Shown: one piece after another, positions 52,525 to 60,975 of the stretch
Numbering within the stretch: position 1 is the first letter of the stretch
Layout: the number at the start of each line of letters is the position of its first letter
Assembly (NCBI GenBank): GCA_900143615.1
Contig: FREU01000001.1
Location: forward strand, 458,767 to 522,766
Reading direction: 5' to 3'
DNA length: 64,000 nt
Source: Rhodobacteraceae bacterium Alg231-30
GTDB lineage: Bacteria > Pseudomonadota > Alphaproteobacteria > Rhodobacterales > Rhodobacteraceae
Translations under genes and position numbers: made by a program
Notes under the pieces: model-generated
Databases searched by the model: none
What the model was told of the DNA's origin: nothing
The model's input: only the letters and a program-made list of their open reading frames with translations

Positions 52525-54458
52525 AACCGGAACTTGGGGTTTGCTATTATCCCGAACATTGGGCTGAGGCGCAGTGGAAAGAAGACGCTGCCAAGATGGT
52601 GCAAAGCGGAATTACGTGGGTTCGCATTGGCGAGTTCGCGTGGAGCCGGATGGAGCCCGCACCGGGCCAACTAGAGTTGGAGTGGCTCGATCGCGCTATC
52701 GAAGTGCTTGGGACGGCAGGTTTAAAAGTTGTTTTAGGCACCCCGACGACAACGCCGCCGCGTTGGATGATTGCGAAACACCCAGATATGTTGGCCGTGG
52801 ACGCCGAGGGTAACCCGCGCAAATTCGGGTCACGTCGGCACTACTGCTTTAGTCATGAGGGGTATCGCGACGAAAGTGCGCGTATCACCAAGATTGTCGC
52901 TCAGAGATATGGGCAAAATCCATATGTCGCGGCTTGGCAGACGGACAACGAGTATGGCTGCCACGACACCACGCTGAGCTATTCGGACGCTGCTAAAGTG
53001 GCGTTTCGGGCATGGTGTGCAAAACGATACGGTGACATCGCCACTCTGAATGAGGCATGGGGCAATGTGTTCTGGTCCATGGCCTATTCCAGCTTTGATG
53101 ATCTTGAGTTGCCCAATCTGACGGTGACAGAACCAAACCCAGCGCATGTGCTTGCTTTCAGGAAGTTTTCTTCCGATCAGGTCGTTGTCTTCAATCGCGT
53201 GCAAACCGAAATCCTTAGAGCAAACACGGATGCGGATCTGATCCATAATTACATGGGGCGGATACTGGATTTTGACCATTTTGATGTGGGAGAAGATCTG
53301 GATGTTGCGAGTTGGGACAGCTATCCGTTGGGGTTCATGTGGGACCGGATGGAGCTGAGTGATGCGCATCGGGCGCGGTATCTGCGGCAAGGTGATCCGG
53401 ACATGCAGGCGTTTCACCATGACCTCTACCGCGCTGTCGGAAAGGGCCGCTGGTGGATCATGGAGCAGCAACCGGGGCCGGTGAACTGGGCGCCATATAA
53501 TCCCGCGCCTTTGCCGGGCATGGTCGCGCTCTGGTCGCTGGAGGCCGTGGCGCATGGCGCGGAGGTTGTGAGCTACTTCCGCTGGCGTCAGGCACCGTTT
53601 GGACAAGAGCAACATCACGCAGGGCTGCAAACGCCAGACGGGCGGGATGCACCGGGGTTGGGGGAGGCGTCAAAAGTGGCGCAAATCCTTACCCAGCTCG
53701 GCGAGGTTCAGACCCTGCAATCCGAGGTCGCGATTGTGTTTGATTACCCGTCTGATTGGGCATGGAACACACAGCCACAGGGCGCAGATTTCAACTACTT
53801 TAGGCTGGTGTTTTCGGCTTACCGAGCCCTTCGGCGCGCCGGATTGTCCGTCGATATCGTGAACTCGAAATCTCGTGACTTTTCAGGGTATAAGGCGGTG
53901 TTGGCACCAGGGTTGGCAACGTTGGAGCCTAGTCTCGTCGAGGCGATTTCGCAGGCGGGGGCTTTGGCTGTACTAGGCCCACGCACCGGCGCGATAACAG
54001 AAGAGTTTTCGATCCCTCAATCAGGGCGTCCAAGCGTGCCGCATTTGGACGTGATGGTCGATTTGGTCGAGACCCTACCACCCAATGCAGGCAGGGCTGT
54101 GAAAGACGGTGGAAAAGTGGATTTCTGGCTGGAAAAACTGTCAGGATCTGCGCCTGTTTTACTAGCCCTCGAGGATGGCTCTCCGGTGCTGATGGGGCAG
54201 GGGGATCGTTGGTATTTAGGGGGCTTTGCGGATGACACAGCATGGGATCGGATCGTGATGAAAATAGCGCTTCAGGCGGGGTTGGCAACCTGTGTCATGC
54301 CCGGTGGTTTGCGGCGTCGGATGCTGGGCGATCTTGAGGTTTTGATCAACTATGAGGCGGAGCCAATGCAGCTGGGAGAGCAACAGATTGCAGGCTGTGG
54401 TATTGTGATCCGCCGAGGCGATGAGGTCATCGCCGAAAGTGATTTTTCCACCGCCTAG
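52521..54458 (+). CDS. Beta-galactosidase, glycoside hydrolase family 42
   Basis: This is a 645-residue protein without a signal peptide. The GH42 catalytic barrel starts LGVCYYPEHWAEAQWKEDA and carries the acid/base glutamate in QTDNEYGCHDT and the nucleophile in MEQQPGPVNWAPYN. GTPTTTPPRWMIAKHPDML and the trimerisation (FDYPSDWAWN) and small C-terminal domains follow. It cleaves beta-galactosides in the cytoplasm, supplying galactose to the neighbouring pathway. ATGA overlap with the lactonase gene. Last gene of the operon. Confidence 0.95.
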   Translation: MKPELGVCYYPEHWAEAQWKEDAAKMVQSGITWVRIGEFAWSRMEPAPGQLELEWLDRAIEVLGTAGLKVVLGTPTTTPPRWMIAKHPDMLAVDAEGNPRKFGSRRHYCFSHEGYRDESARITKIVAQRYGQNPYVAAWQTDNEYGCHDTTLSYSDAAKVAFRAWCAKRYGDIATLNEAWGNVFWSMAYSSFDDLELPNLTVTEPNPAHVLAFRKFSSDQVVVFNRVQTEILRANTDADLIHNYMGRILDFDHFDVGEDLDVASWDSYPLGFMWDRMELSDAHRARYLRQGDPDMQAFHHDLYRAVGKGRWWIMEQQPGPVNWAPYNPAPLPGMVALWSLEAVAHGAEVVSYFRWRQAPFGQEQHHAGLQTPDGRDAPGLGEASKVAQILTQLGEVQTLQSEVAIVFDYPSDWAWNTQPQGADFNYFRLVFSAYRALRRAGLSVDIVNSKSRDFSGYKAVLAPGLATLEPSLVEAISQAGALAVLGPRTGAITEEFSIPQSGRPSVPHLDVMVDLVETLPPNAGRAVKDGGKVDFWLEKLSGSAPVLLALEDGSPVLMGQGDRWYLGGFADDTAWDRIVMKIALQAGLATCVMPGGLRRRMLGDLEVLINYEAEPMQLGEQQIAGCGIVIRRGDEVIAESDFSTA

Positions 54459-54622
54459 CGCGTGTCAAATCCAGCGAAAATGGCTGTCTGTATTGCGTCG
54501 GTATCACGTCGGTATTGCGACGGTGTCAGAATCCATCATTTTTGGCGTGTTTTGGGCCTCTAAAAGTGCGATTCGCTGACAAAATTGTCGTCAGAGTCAC
54601 AGGCGCGCGTTAGGCTGTGGAT

Positions 54623-55336
54623 ATGACACAATTGAACTATGCATTAATCCTTGCGTTGTTTGCCGGTTTGGCGATGCCCCTTGGTGGGCTGTTGGCGCGG
54701 CTTGAAACCATGTCGGCCACGCGAATGGGGCCACGGATGCTCAAAAGCATCACCGCATTTGGTGGCGGTGCGTTGCTTTCGGCGGTTGCGCTGGTGCTGG
54801 TGCCCCGCGGGGCCGAAGCCCTACCTGTGACATGGGCGGTGCCGCTGTTATTGGCGGGGGGCTTGTCGTTTGGACTGGTGGATCGCGCATTGGCTAAATC
54901 CGGCAGCAGCGGGGCGCTGTTGTTGGCGATGCTGCTGGATTTTTTACCTGAGGCCATGGCGCTGGGCGCGTTGTTGGTCACTGAGGCGGCTACGGCAAAA
55001 TTGCTGGCGGCGATGATGTTTTTGCAGAACCTGCCAGAAGGCTTTGCGGCGTTCCGTGAAATCTGGTTGGCTGGGAAAAATCCCGGCTGGGTCATTTTGG
55101 TGGTGTTTATTGGATTGGCGGCCCTGGGGCCGGTCTGTGCGGGTGTGGGATTTGTGTTTCTGGCAGATGATCCCGAAATCCTTGGGGCGATCATGATCTT
55201 TGCGGCCGGTGGGATATTGTACCTGCTGTTTCAGGACATCGCGCCCGAAGCTCACGAAGATGATGTGTATGTGCCTGCATTGGGCGCGGTCGCAGGTTTT
55301 GCATTGGGTCTTGCAGGTGAGATGATCATGGTCTGA
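54623..55336 (+). CDS. ZIP-family divalent metal transporter
   Basis: The ATG at 54623 (a GTG two codons earlier is also possible) gives 237 residues with about eight membrane segments. The ZIP signature helices contain LLDFLPEAMALGALL and MMFLQNLPEGFAAFREIWL, with metal-ligand Pro-Glu motifs, and the end has YLLFQDIAPEAHEDD. It likely imports zinc or a similar metal. No Zur- or Fur-like operator was recognised upstream. Neighbours are not functionally linked. Confidence 0.85.
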   Translation: MTQLNYALILALFAGLAMPLGGLLARLETMSATRMGPRMLKSITAFGGGALLSAVALVLVPRGAEALPVTWAVPLLLAGGLSFGLVDRALAKSGSSGALLLAMLLDFLPEAMALGALLVTEAATAKLLAAMMFLQNLPEGFAAFREIWLAGKNPGWVILVVFIGLAALGPVCAGVGFVFLADDPEILGAIMIFAAGGILYLLFQDIAPEAHEDDVYVPALGAVAGFALGLAGEMIMV

Positions 55337-55357
55337 CCTTGGACGGTCCCTTTTTTT
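55335..55357 (+). terminator. Weak intrinsic terminator after ZIP gene
   Basis: GACC and GGTC can pair around a 6-nt loop just before CC and seven Ts. The stem is short but the T-run is strong, and it directly follows the stop codon. Confidence 0.4.
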
Positions 55358-55476
55358 CGTAAACGTCGATTCTGGTTGGGAGATGAGTGGAATTATTCCG
55401 GCTCTTTTTGAGGGATGTTCCATCTTTTGGTCAGGTAGCGCAGAAACAGGGAAATGAATTTGGGAATTGGCGCGAA

Positions 55477-56631
55477 ATGCTGACGAATAGTGACCTGATG
55501 GAATTGACGGAATTTCGCCGGTCTCTGCATCGTTATCCAGAGGTTTCCGGCGAAGAGGCGCAAACTGCGAAAACCATTGTGGCCGCATTAATGAAAATGT
55601 CGCCGACACGGATCGTGACGGGTCTTGGTGGCCATGGTGTGGCGGCAACTTTTGATAGCGGGCAAGATGGTCCGACGGTGTTGTTTCGCGCGGAATTGGA
55701 TGCATTGCCAATTGAGGAGCGCAATGATGCGATTGCGTGGTCTTCGGAGATTGCCGGCAAAAGCCACGTGTGCGGTCATGATGGTCATATGACCATGCTG
55801 CTTGCTTTGGGGCGCATGATTTCGCGCAGCCCCATAGCGCGCGGGCGCGTTATCCTGATGTTCCAGCCTGCCGAGGAAGATGGCAGCGGTGCAAAGGCTG
55901 TGGTCGCGGATCCGGCTTATCAAGAAATCAAGGCTGATTGGGCGTTTGCCATTCATGTCGAACCGGGAAGCCCGTTTGGCTTTGTGTCGACCCGCGTGGG
56001 GCTGATGAATTGCGCCTCGCTGGGGCTCAAGGTCAAGCTGAGCGGCAAAACCGCCCATGCGGCGGACCCACAGGATGGAGTGTCGCCAGCGTTGGCGGTT
56101 GCCAAGCTGATCCCTGCGCTGGATGCGTTGGGCAATGGAGAGGGCGGACCCCTCAATGACGATTTTCGATTGGTGACAATTACCCATGCCAACATCGGAG
56201 AGCCAACATTTGGCATAGCACCGGGCGAGGCCGAAGTGTTTGCGACCCTGCGCACAGCGGGGGATGCTGGAATGGCGGCTCTGGAAGCGACAGCACGTGG
56301 TCTGGCGCGGGACGTGGCGGCGGAGTTTGGGCTGTCTGTGCAATTTGAAGTGCACGATAATTTTGCGGCATCCGTGAATGATCCGGAGGCTTATGAAGTT
56401 GCGACACAAGCGATGGAGGCCATCGGTGTCCCGTATGGGCAAGAGAATGTCCCTATGCGGGCTTCGGAAGATTTTGGGGTCTTTGGATGGGGGGCGAAGG
56501 CCGCGATGTTGTGTTTGGGGCCCGGCGAGGGGTATGCGGCGTTGCACAATCCCGACTACGATTTTCCCGATGATCTGATCCCGATTGGTAGCGCGATTTT
56601 TGAGCGCATCGCACGTGATTTGTTAGGATAA
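55477..56631 (+). CDS. M20D-family amidohydrolase (hippurate hydrolase type)
   Basis: ATG 55477 is chosen; 55498 is another possible start and upstream frames lack support. About 384 residues with LHRYPEVSGEE near the N-terminus, the metal-binding HVCGHDGHMTMLLALGRM, the PAEEDGSGAKAVV block, HVEPGSPFG and late MRASEDFGVFG. M20D enzymes hydrolyse N-acyl amino acids or related amides. It has no operon partner; a strong terminator lies between it and leuA. Confidence 0.88.
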   Translation: MLTNSDLMELTEFRRSLHRYPEVSGEEAQTAKTIVAALMKMSPTRIVTGLGGHGVAATFDSGQDGPTVLFRAELDALPIEERNDAIAWSSEIAGKSHVCGHDGHMTMLLALGRMISRSPIARGRVILMFQPAEEDGSGAKAVVADPAYQEIKADWAFAIHVEPGSPFGFVSTRVGLMNCASLGLKVKLSGKTAHAADPQDGVSPALAVAKLIPALDALGNGEGGPLNDDFRLVTITHANIGEPTFGIAPGEAEVFATLRTAGDAGMAALEATARGLARDVAAEFGLSVQFEVHDNFAASVNDPEAYEVATQAMEAIGVPYGQENVPMRASEDFGVFGWGAKAAMLCLGPGEGYAALHNPDYDFPDDLIPIGSAIFERIARDLLG

Positions 56632-56688
56632 TGATCCGTGCGCTGCCAATGCAGCAGCTGCGCTTTGTCGTCTTTCCGATTTGACGCA

Positions 56689-56722
56689 AAAACGCCGCCG
56701 AAACTGAATTCGGCGGCGTTTT
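56689..56722. terminator. Bidirectional terminator between amidohydrolase and leuA
   Basis: CGCCGCCGAA and TTCGGCGGCG form a perfect 10-bp stem with a 6-nt loop, flanked by AAAA on the left and TTTT on the right. It ends both converging genes. Confidence 0.9.
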
Positions 56723-56766
56723 GTGTCCTGCCTTAGCGCAGGTTGAATGTTTGTCGTCGTGCCGCC

Positions 56767-58338
56767 TTAGGCGAGGTCTTTGTAGGAAATCTCGCGTGCA
56801 TCGGCACCTTCGCCCATACGGCCACGGCGCACGAGAAGACGGTTCAGCGCGTGGATGTAAGCCTTGGCCGAAGCGACAACCGTGTCGGTGTTGGCCGACT
56901 GACCTGTGGCGATGTTGCCGTCTTCCTCCAGACGCACAGAGACGGTGGCCTGCGCATCGGTGCCTTCGGTGACGGCGTGCACCTGATAGATTTCCAGATG
57001 GGCGTTGGTCGGATGCAGCGCGCGAATGGCCTTGAAGCTGGCATCCACCGGACCGTCGCCCTGAGCTGTGGCAGTCACGTCTTTGCCGTCAATCTCCATC
57101 TCGACCGTGCTTTCAGCGGGACCGCCTGTGCCGCAGACGACTTTCATCGAGACCAGTTTCAGCGCGTCGTTCTCGGCGTCCTCGCCGACGCGCACCAATG
57201 CGATGATGTCGTCATCAAAGACTTCTTTTTTGCGATCGGCCAGTTCTTTGAAGCGTACAAAGATATCCTTGAGCTGGTTGTCTCCAACCTCAAAGCCCAG
57301 ATGCTCCAGTTTGTCGCGCAGCGCGGCACGCCCTGAGTGTTTGCCCAGCGGCAGCGAGGTGCCCGACAGGCCCACATCTTCGGGGCGCATGATCTCGAAG
57401 TTCTCGCGGTTCTTCAGCATGCCGTCCTGGTGGATGCCGCTTTCATGCGCAAAGGCGTTTTTGCCGACGATGGCTTTGTTGAACTGCACAGGGAAGCCGG
57501 ACACGGTGGCGACACGGCGCGAAATGGCCATGATCTTGGTTGTGTCGATGCCTGTGGTCCATGGCATGATGTCGTTGCGGGTCTTGAGCGCCATGACAAC
57601 TTCTTCAAGTGCTGTATTGCCTGCGCGCTCGCCCAGACCGTTGATGGTGCATTCAATCTGGCGCGCGCCGCCTGCGACAGCGGCCAGCGAGTTGGCGGTC
57701 GCCATGCCCAGATCGTTGTGGCAGTGGGTGGCAAAGATCACCTCATCCGCGCCGGGCACTGTTTCGATCAGGCGTTTGATCAGATCTGCGCTCTCAGCCG
57801 GGGCGGTGTAGCCCACGGTGTCGGGAATGTTGATGGTGCTGGCGCCCGCCTTGATGGCGATTTCCACAACGCGGCAGAGGTACTCCCATTCGGTGCGGGT
57901 GGCATCCATCGGCGACCACTGCACATTGTCACACAGGTTGCGCGCATGGCTGACGGTTTCGTGGATTTTGTCGGCCATCTCATCCATGGTCAGGTTGGGA
58001 ATGGCGCGGTGCAGGGGGGATGTTCCGATAAAGGTGTGGATGCGGTTTTTGCCCGCATGCTTCACCGCTTCCCAACAGCGGTCGATGTCGGTGAAATTGG
58101 CGCGGGCCAGTCCACAAATGCGGCTGTTGACGCTGTTTTTGGCAATCTCGCTGACCGCGCGAAAATCACCTTCGGAGGCGATCGGAAAGCCGGCCTCGAT
58201 GATGTCGACACCCATCTCGTCCAGCATTGCGGCGATCTCGAGCTTTTCATCATGGGTCATGGTCGCGCCGGGGGATTGCTCGCCATCGCGCAGTGTCGTG
58301 TCAAAAATGACAACGCGGTCTTGTTTGGTCTCAGTCAT
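56767..58338 (-). CDS. leuA: 2-isopropylmalate synthase
   Basis: The 523-residue enzyme shows the HMGL-like barrel (VVIFDTTLRDGEQSPGATMTHDEKLEIA), GPTSPLHR-like IGTSPLHRAIP, the metal-binding HCHNDLGMATANSLAAV and NGLGERAGNTALEEVVMAL. The C-terminal LeuA regulatory domain (about 395-523) binds leucine in the family. It catalyses the first committed step of leucine synthesis. The mRNA leader encodes a leucine-rich peptide and alternative hairpins, so expression probably responds to leucyl-tRNA supply. leuB, leuC and leuD are not adjacent. Confidence 0.97.
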   Translation of the reverse strand: MTETKQDRVVIFDTTLRDGEQSPGATMTHDEKLEIAAMLDEMGVDIIEAGFPIASEGDFRAVSEIAKNSVNSRICGLARANFTDIDRCWEAVKHAGKNRIHTFIGTSPLHRAIPNLTMDEMADKIHETVSHARNLCDNVQWSPMDATRTEWEYLCRVVEIAIKAGASTINIPDTVGYTAPAESADLIKRLIETVPGADEVIFATHCHNDLGMATANSLAAVAGGARQIECTINGLGERAGNTALEEVVMALKTRNDIMPWTTGIDTTKIMAISRRVATVSGFPVQFNKAIVGKNAFAHESGIHQDGMLKNRENFEIMRPEDVGLSGTSLPLGKHSGRAALRDKLEHLGFEVGDNQLKDIFVRFKELADRKKEVFDDDIIALVRVGEDAENDALKLVSMKVVCGTGGPAESTVEMEIDGKDVTATAQGDGPVDASFKAIRALHPTNAHLEIYQVHAVTEGTDAQATVSVRLEEDGNIATGQSANTDTVVASAKAYIHALNRLLVRRGRMGEGADAREISYKDLA

Positions 58339-58370
58339 GTCAGATCTCTTTTCTTCTTCTCCAGGGCCAG

Positions 58371-58424
58371 GGCGCGAAATGGCTATCCTCTGAGCGGTCG
58401 CGCCAAGGATGGCACGCTCAGAGG
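58371..58424 (-). promoter_or_regulatory. Alternative hairpins of the leuA leader
   Basis: On the minus strand CCTCTGAGCG and CGCTCAGAGG form a perfect 10-bp stem (58387-58424) that contains the leader stop codon. GGCGCGA within its loop can instead pair with TCGCGCC (58371-58404), nearer leuA. The two stems exclude each other, as in attenuation. No terminator T-run is visible, so control may act on translation or through Rho. Confidence 0.6.
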
Positions 58425-58507
58425 CGGGCTAGGAGAAGCAATAGGTCAGCAGAAATCGCCGCGCGGTCGCGCGAAGTCAAAGGGGCGATATGAGCTGTCG
58501 TTGTCAT
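58418..58507 (-). CDS. leuA leader peptide (leucine-rich)
   Basis: A 29-codon frame starts with ATG at 58507 and ends ISADLLLLLARL before TGA (58418-58420), 79 nt before leuA. Six of the last eight residues are leucine, five consecutively. This is the hallmark of an amino-acid attenuation leader. Its stop codon lies in the stem of the leader hairpin. Ribosome stalling at Leu codons should alter folding and raise leuA expression. It is too short for usual gene finding. Confidence 0.78.
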   Translation of the reverse strand: MTTTAHIAPLTSRDRAAISADLLLLLARL

Positions 58508-58619
58508 GAGGCGGATTTATACATGCCGCGCGGTAAATGAAAAGTCTAAATTCGCAGGGCTGATGTCTGGAAGTGATCCAAAGCGCGACTGTGGCAGTAC
58601 ATTAAAGGCATTGCTTAGT

Positions 58620-59306
58620 ATGCATTGCACAAGGAGGGCGGTTCTGGAACGGGCTTTGATCATTGGGGATAGCGGAGGTATCGGCGCCAAGCTGTCGACC
58701 ACGCTCGCAGCGCGTGGTGTTGATATCACGGGGCTGTCGCGGTCTCGTGACGCCTTTGATTTTGCGCACCCCGAAAGTGTCGAGTCCCGCTTGGCAGCAC
58801 TGGAGCCGCCCTTTGATCTGATTTTAGTCGCAAGCGGTCAGCTGTGCAGCTCGCGCGATGCGCCGGAAAAATCCCTACGCGAACTGTCTGCGACCGAAAT
58901 GGCGTCGCAGTTTGCAGTGAATACAATTGGTCCGGCGCTGGTATTGCGGCATGCGCCGCGACTTATGCCGCGCAGGTCGCGCTCCGTCTTTGCAGCATTG
59001 TCCGCTCGGGTTGGATCGATCTCAGATAACCGCGCTGGAGGATGGTATTCTTACCGAGCCTCCAAGGCCGCACTCAACCAGATTGTTCACACCGGTGCCA
59101 TCGAGTTGGCGCGCACTCACAAACAGGCGACCTGTGTGGCGCTGCATCCCGGCACGGTGGCAACGTCATTTACCAGAAACTATCCTGGCCATCAAAAAGT
59201 GACACCAAACCGCGCTGCTTTTAATTTGCTGTCAGTGATTGACGCTCTGCACCCGGATCAAACGGGCGGCTTTTTTGAGGCAACCGGAGCTGAAGTGGCA
59301 TGGTAG
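58620..59306 (+). CDS. Short-chain dehydrogenase/reductase (CsgA-like)
   Basis: The 228-residue SDR reads LERALIIGDSGGIGAKLS, FDLILVASGQL, the serine region FAALSARVGSISDN and the intact YRASKAAL catalytic pair. The start is uncertain. ATG 58620 is in frame with a poor ribosome site, while a CTG at 58644 sits 6 nt after AAGGAGG and would remove eight residues. The family includes cell-to-cell signalling CsgA homologues and simple reductases; substrate unknown. A terminator-like hairpin follows. Confidence 0.82.
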   Translation: MHCTRRAVLERALIIGDSGGIGAKLSTTLAARGVDITGLSRSRDAFDFAHPESVESRLAALEPPFDLILVASGQLCSSRDAPEKSLRELSATEMASQFAVNTIGPALVLRHAPRLMPRRSRSVFAALSARVGSISDNRAGGWYSYRASKAALNQIVHTGAIELARTHKQATCVALHPGTVATSFTRNYPGHQKVTPNRAAFNLLSVIDALHPDQTGGFFEATGAEVAW

Positions 59307-59335
59307 CCCATTGGTTCTTCTCTGCATAAATACTT

Positions 59336-59367
59336 TAAAACCGCGCCATTGGCGCGGCTTCATTTTA
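59336..59367. terminator. Bidirectional terminator between SDR and MORN genes
   Basis: CCGCGCC and GGCGCGG (59341-59357) pair over 7 bp with an ATT loop, with AAAA before and CTTCATTTT after. It sits between converging genes. Confidence 0.72.
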
Positions 59368-59383
59368 TCGCTTTAGAGTTGGA

Positions 59384-60790
59384 TCAGCCGTCGGTCTGCA
59401 GAGCGCCGTCTTCCCAGTTTCCGGTGGCTTCTTCACCGCCCGCATAGCGCATGGTGCCTTCGCCCTGACGCTTGCCTGCTTTGAAAGTGCCCTCGTAGAT
59501 GTCGCCGTTGGCATAGGTCGCCACGCCAGCGCCATCAATCTCGCCAGATTTCCACTCACCGGCATATTTAAACCCGTCCGGCATCAAGATTTCGCCGATG
59601 CCTTCGCGCTGGCCGGAAACGAACTGGCCTGTGTAGATGGTGCCGTCCGCATAGGTCGCGGTGCCCATGCCGGAGCGTTGGCCATCCAGCCAATCCCCCT
59701 CATAGCGGTAGCCGTCTGCATAGGTCATCACACCTTTGCCGTGGTTTCGCGCGTTTTTGAATTCGCCTTCATAGATCAAGCCGTTGATGTAGGTCGCAAT
59801 GCCTTCACCCTCGATTACGCCGTTGGCCCAATCACCTTCGTAGGTGGACCCATCTGTATAGGTGATCTTGCCAATGCCTTGGGCCAGATCGTCTTGGAAC
59901 TGACCAACATAGACCGAGCCGTCAGGATAGGTGACTTCACCTTGGCCTTCGATACGCCCTGAGACCCAGCTGCCGACATAACGATAGCCGTCTGCGCCGG
60001 TAAAGTCGCCTTGGCCGTGGCGCTGGTCGGCTTCAAACGTGCCTTCATAGATATCGCCATTGGCGTAAACCACACGACCTTGGCCCTGACGTTGGCCGCC
60101 GACAAGTTGACCTGTGTAAACGTCGCCGTTGGGTTGGGTCAGGGTGCCGTCGCCTTCGATTTGACCCGCGGCCCAGTTGCCCTCATAGACCAGACCTCCA
60201 GGCATGGTCAGCATGCCGTGGCCTGCGCGTTCGCCAGCAACGATCTGGCCTTGGTAGAGCGTGCCGTCCGCATAGGTGATCGCGCCGGTGCCTTCTTTAA
60301 CACCTTTGACCCAATCGCCGTCATAGCGATAGCCACCGGGGCTTTCCATGACACCTTGGCCGTGGTGCATGGCGTCTTCAAAGCCACCTTCATAGCGCAC
60401 ACCGTTGGCGTATTGTGCGACACCTGTACCGCTGATTTTGCCTTCGACCCATTCGCCTTCATAGGTGCCGCCGTCGGTAAAGGTGATTTTGCCCAAACCG
60501 TGCGGTTTGCCTTTGGCAAACGCGCCCTCATAGACCGACCCATTGGGGAAACGGGCAGTGCCGTTGCCGACAATTTCGCCTGCGACCCAGTCGCCTGTGT
60601 ATTCATATCCATTTGGCAAGCGATACGTGCCCGTGCCGTCCTGCAGCCCACCTTTGAAGGTGCCTTCATAGACGCCGCCGTCATCGTATTGCTTGGTCAG
60701 AACCTGGCTGTCCTGTGCAACTGCCGGGGCGGCAGCCAGTAGGATGGCTAAGGTAAGTGCCTGAGTTCTGCTCATGTTTTTGGTCCCCAT
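59384..60790 (-). CDS. MORN-repeat protein, exported
   Basis: ATG 60790 (or 60775) begins a signal peptide (MSRTQALTLAILLAAAPAVAQ). The 468-residue product is almost wholly MORN repeats of 23 residues: 18 clear units plus a degenerate last (YEGTF, YTGDW, YEGEW and so on) from about residue 40 to 460. Units alternate between Phe- and Trp-ending types and group in sets of four. Periplasmic MORN proteins are thought to be scaffolds or envelope-binding proteins; function here is unknown. Confidence 0.88.
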   Translation of the reverse strand: MGTKNMSRTQALTLAILLAAAPAVAQDSQVLTKQYDDGGVYEGTFKGGLQDGTGTYRLPNGYEYTGDWVAGEIVGNGTARFPNGSVYEGAFAKGKPHGLGKITFTDGGTYEGEWVEGKISGTGVAQYANGVRYEGGFEDAMHHGQGVMESPGGYRYDGDWVKGVKEGTGAITYADGTLYQGQIVAGERAGHGMLTMPGGLVYEGNWAAGQIEGDGTLTQPNGDVYTGQLVGGQRQGQGRVVYANGDIYEGTFEADQRHGQGDFTGADGYRYVGSWVSGRIEGQGEVTYPDGSVYVGQFQDDLAQGIGKITYTDGSTYEGDWANGVIEGEGIATYINGLIYEGEFKNARNHGKGVMTYADGYRYEGDWLDGQRSGMGTATYADGTIYTGQFVSGQREGIGEILMPDGFKYAGEWKSGEIDGAGVATYANGDIYEGTFKAGKRQGEGTMRYAGGEEATGNWEDGALQTDG

Positions 60791-60975
60791 GGGTTGTCCC
60801 CTGCCGTTGTGCGGCTTTTGCCGGATTTTAGGGCAAGCGCTAATCTGGGGCAACGGGTTTTCGGCGAAGTTGCATAACGTCAACGTTAAGATGCCCATTT
60901 CGCGTCGCTTTGCACTTTCCCTCGCGCAATCTTCTGGTAATTCTCACCGCTGAAAGATGCGACGGGAGAGTTCCG

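Noticed and set aside
54490-54530. Short direct repeats GTCGGTAT between GH42 and ZIP genes
   Set aside because: Two imperfect 8-nt copies are within chance expectation and are not placed like an operator or attachment site.
57337-58509. Long open frame (390 codons) antisense to leuA
   Set aside because: leuA on the other strand is unmistakable; the antisense frame is low-complexity in residue pattern, has no ribosome site and arises from GC-rich codon structure.
60011-60742. Long open frame (243 codons) antisense to the MORN gene
   Set aside because: It mirrors the 69-nt MORN repeat and has repetitive, non-protein-like composition with no ribosome site.
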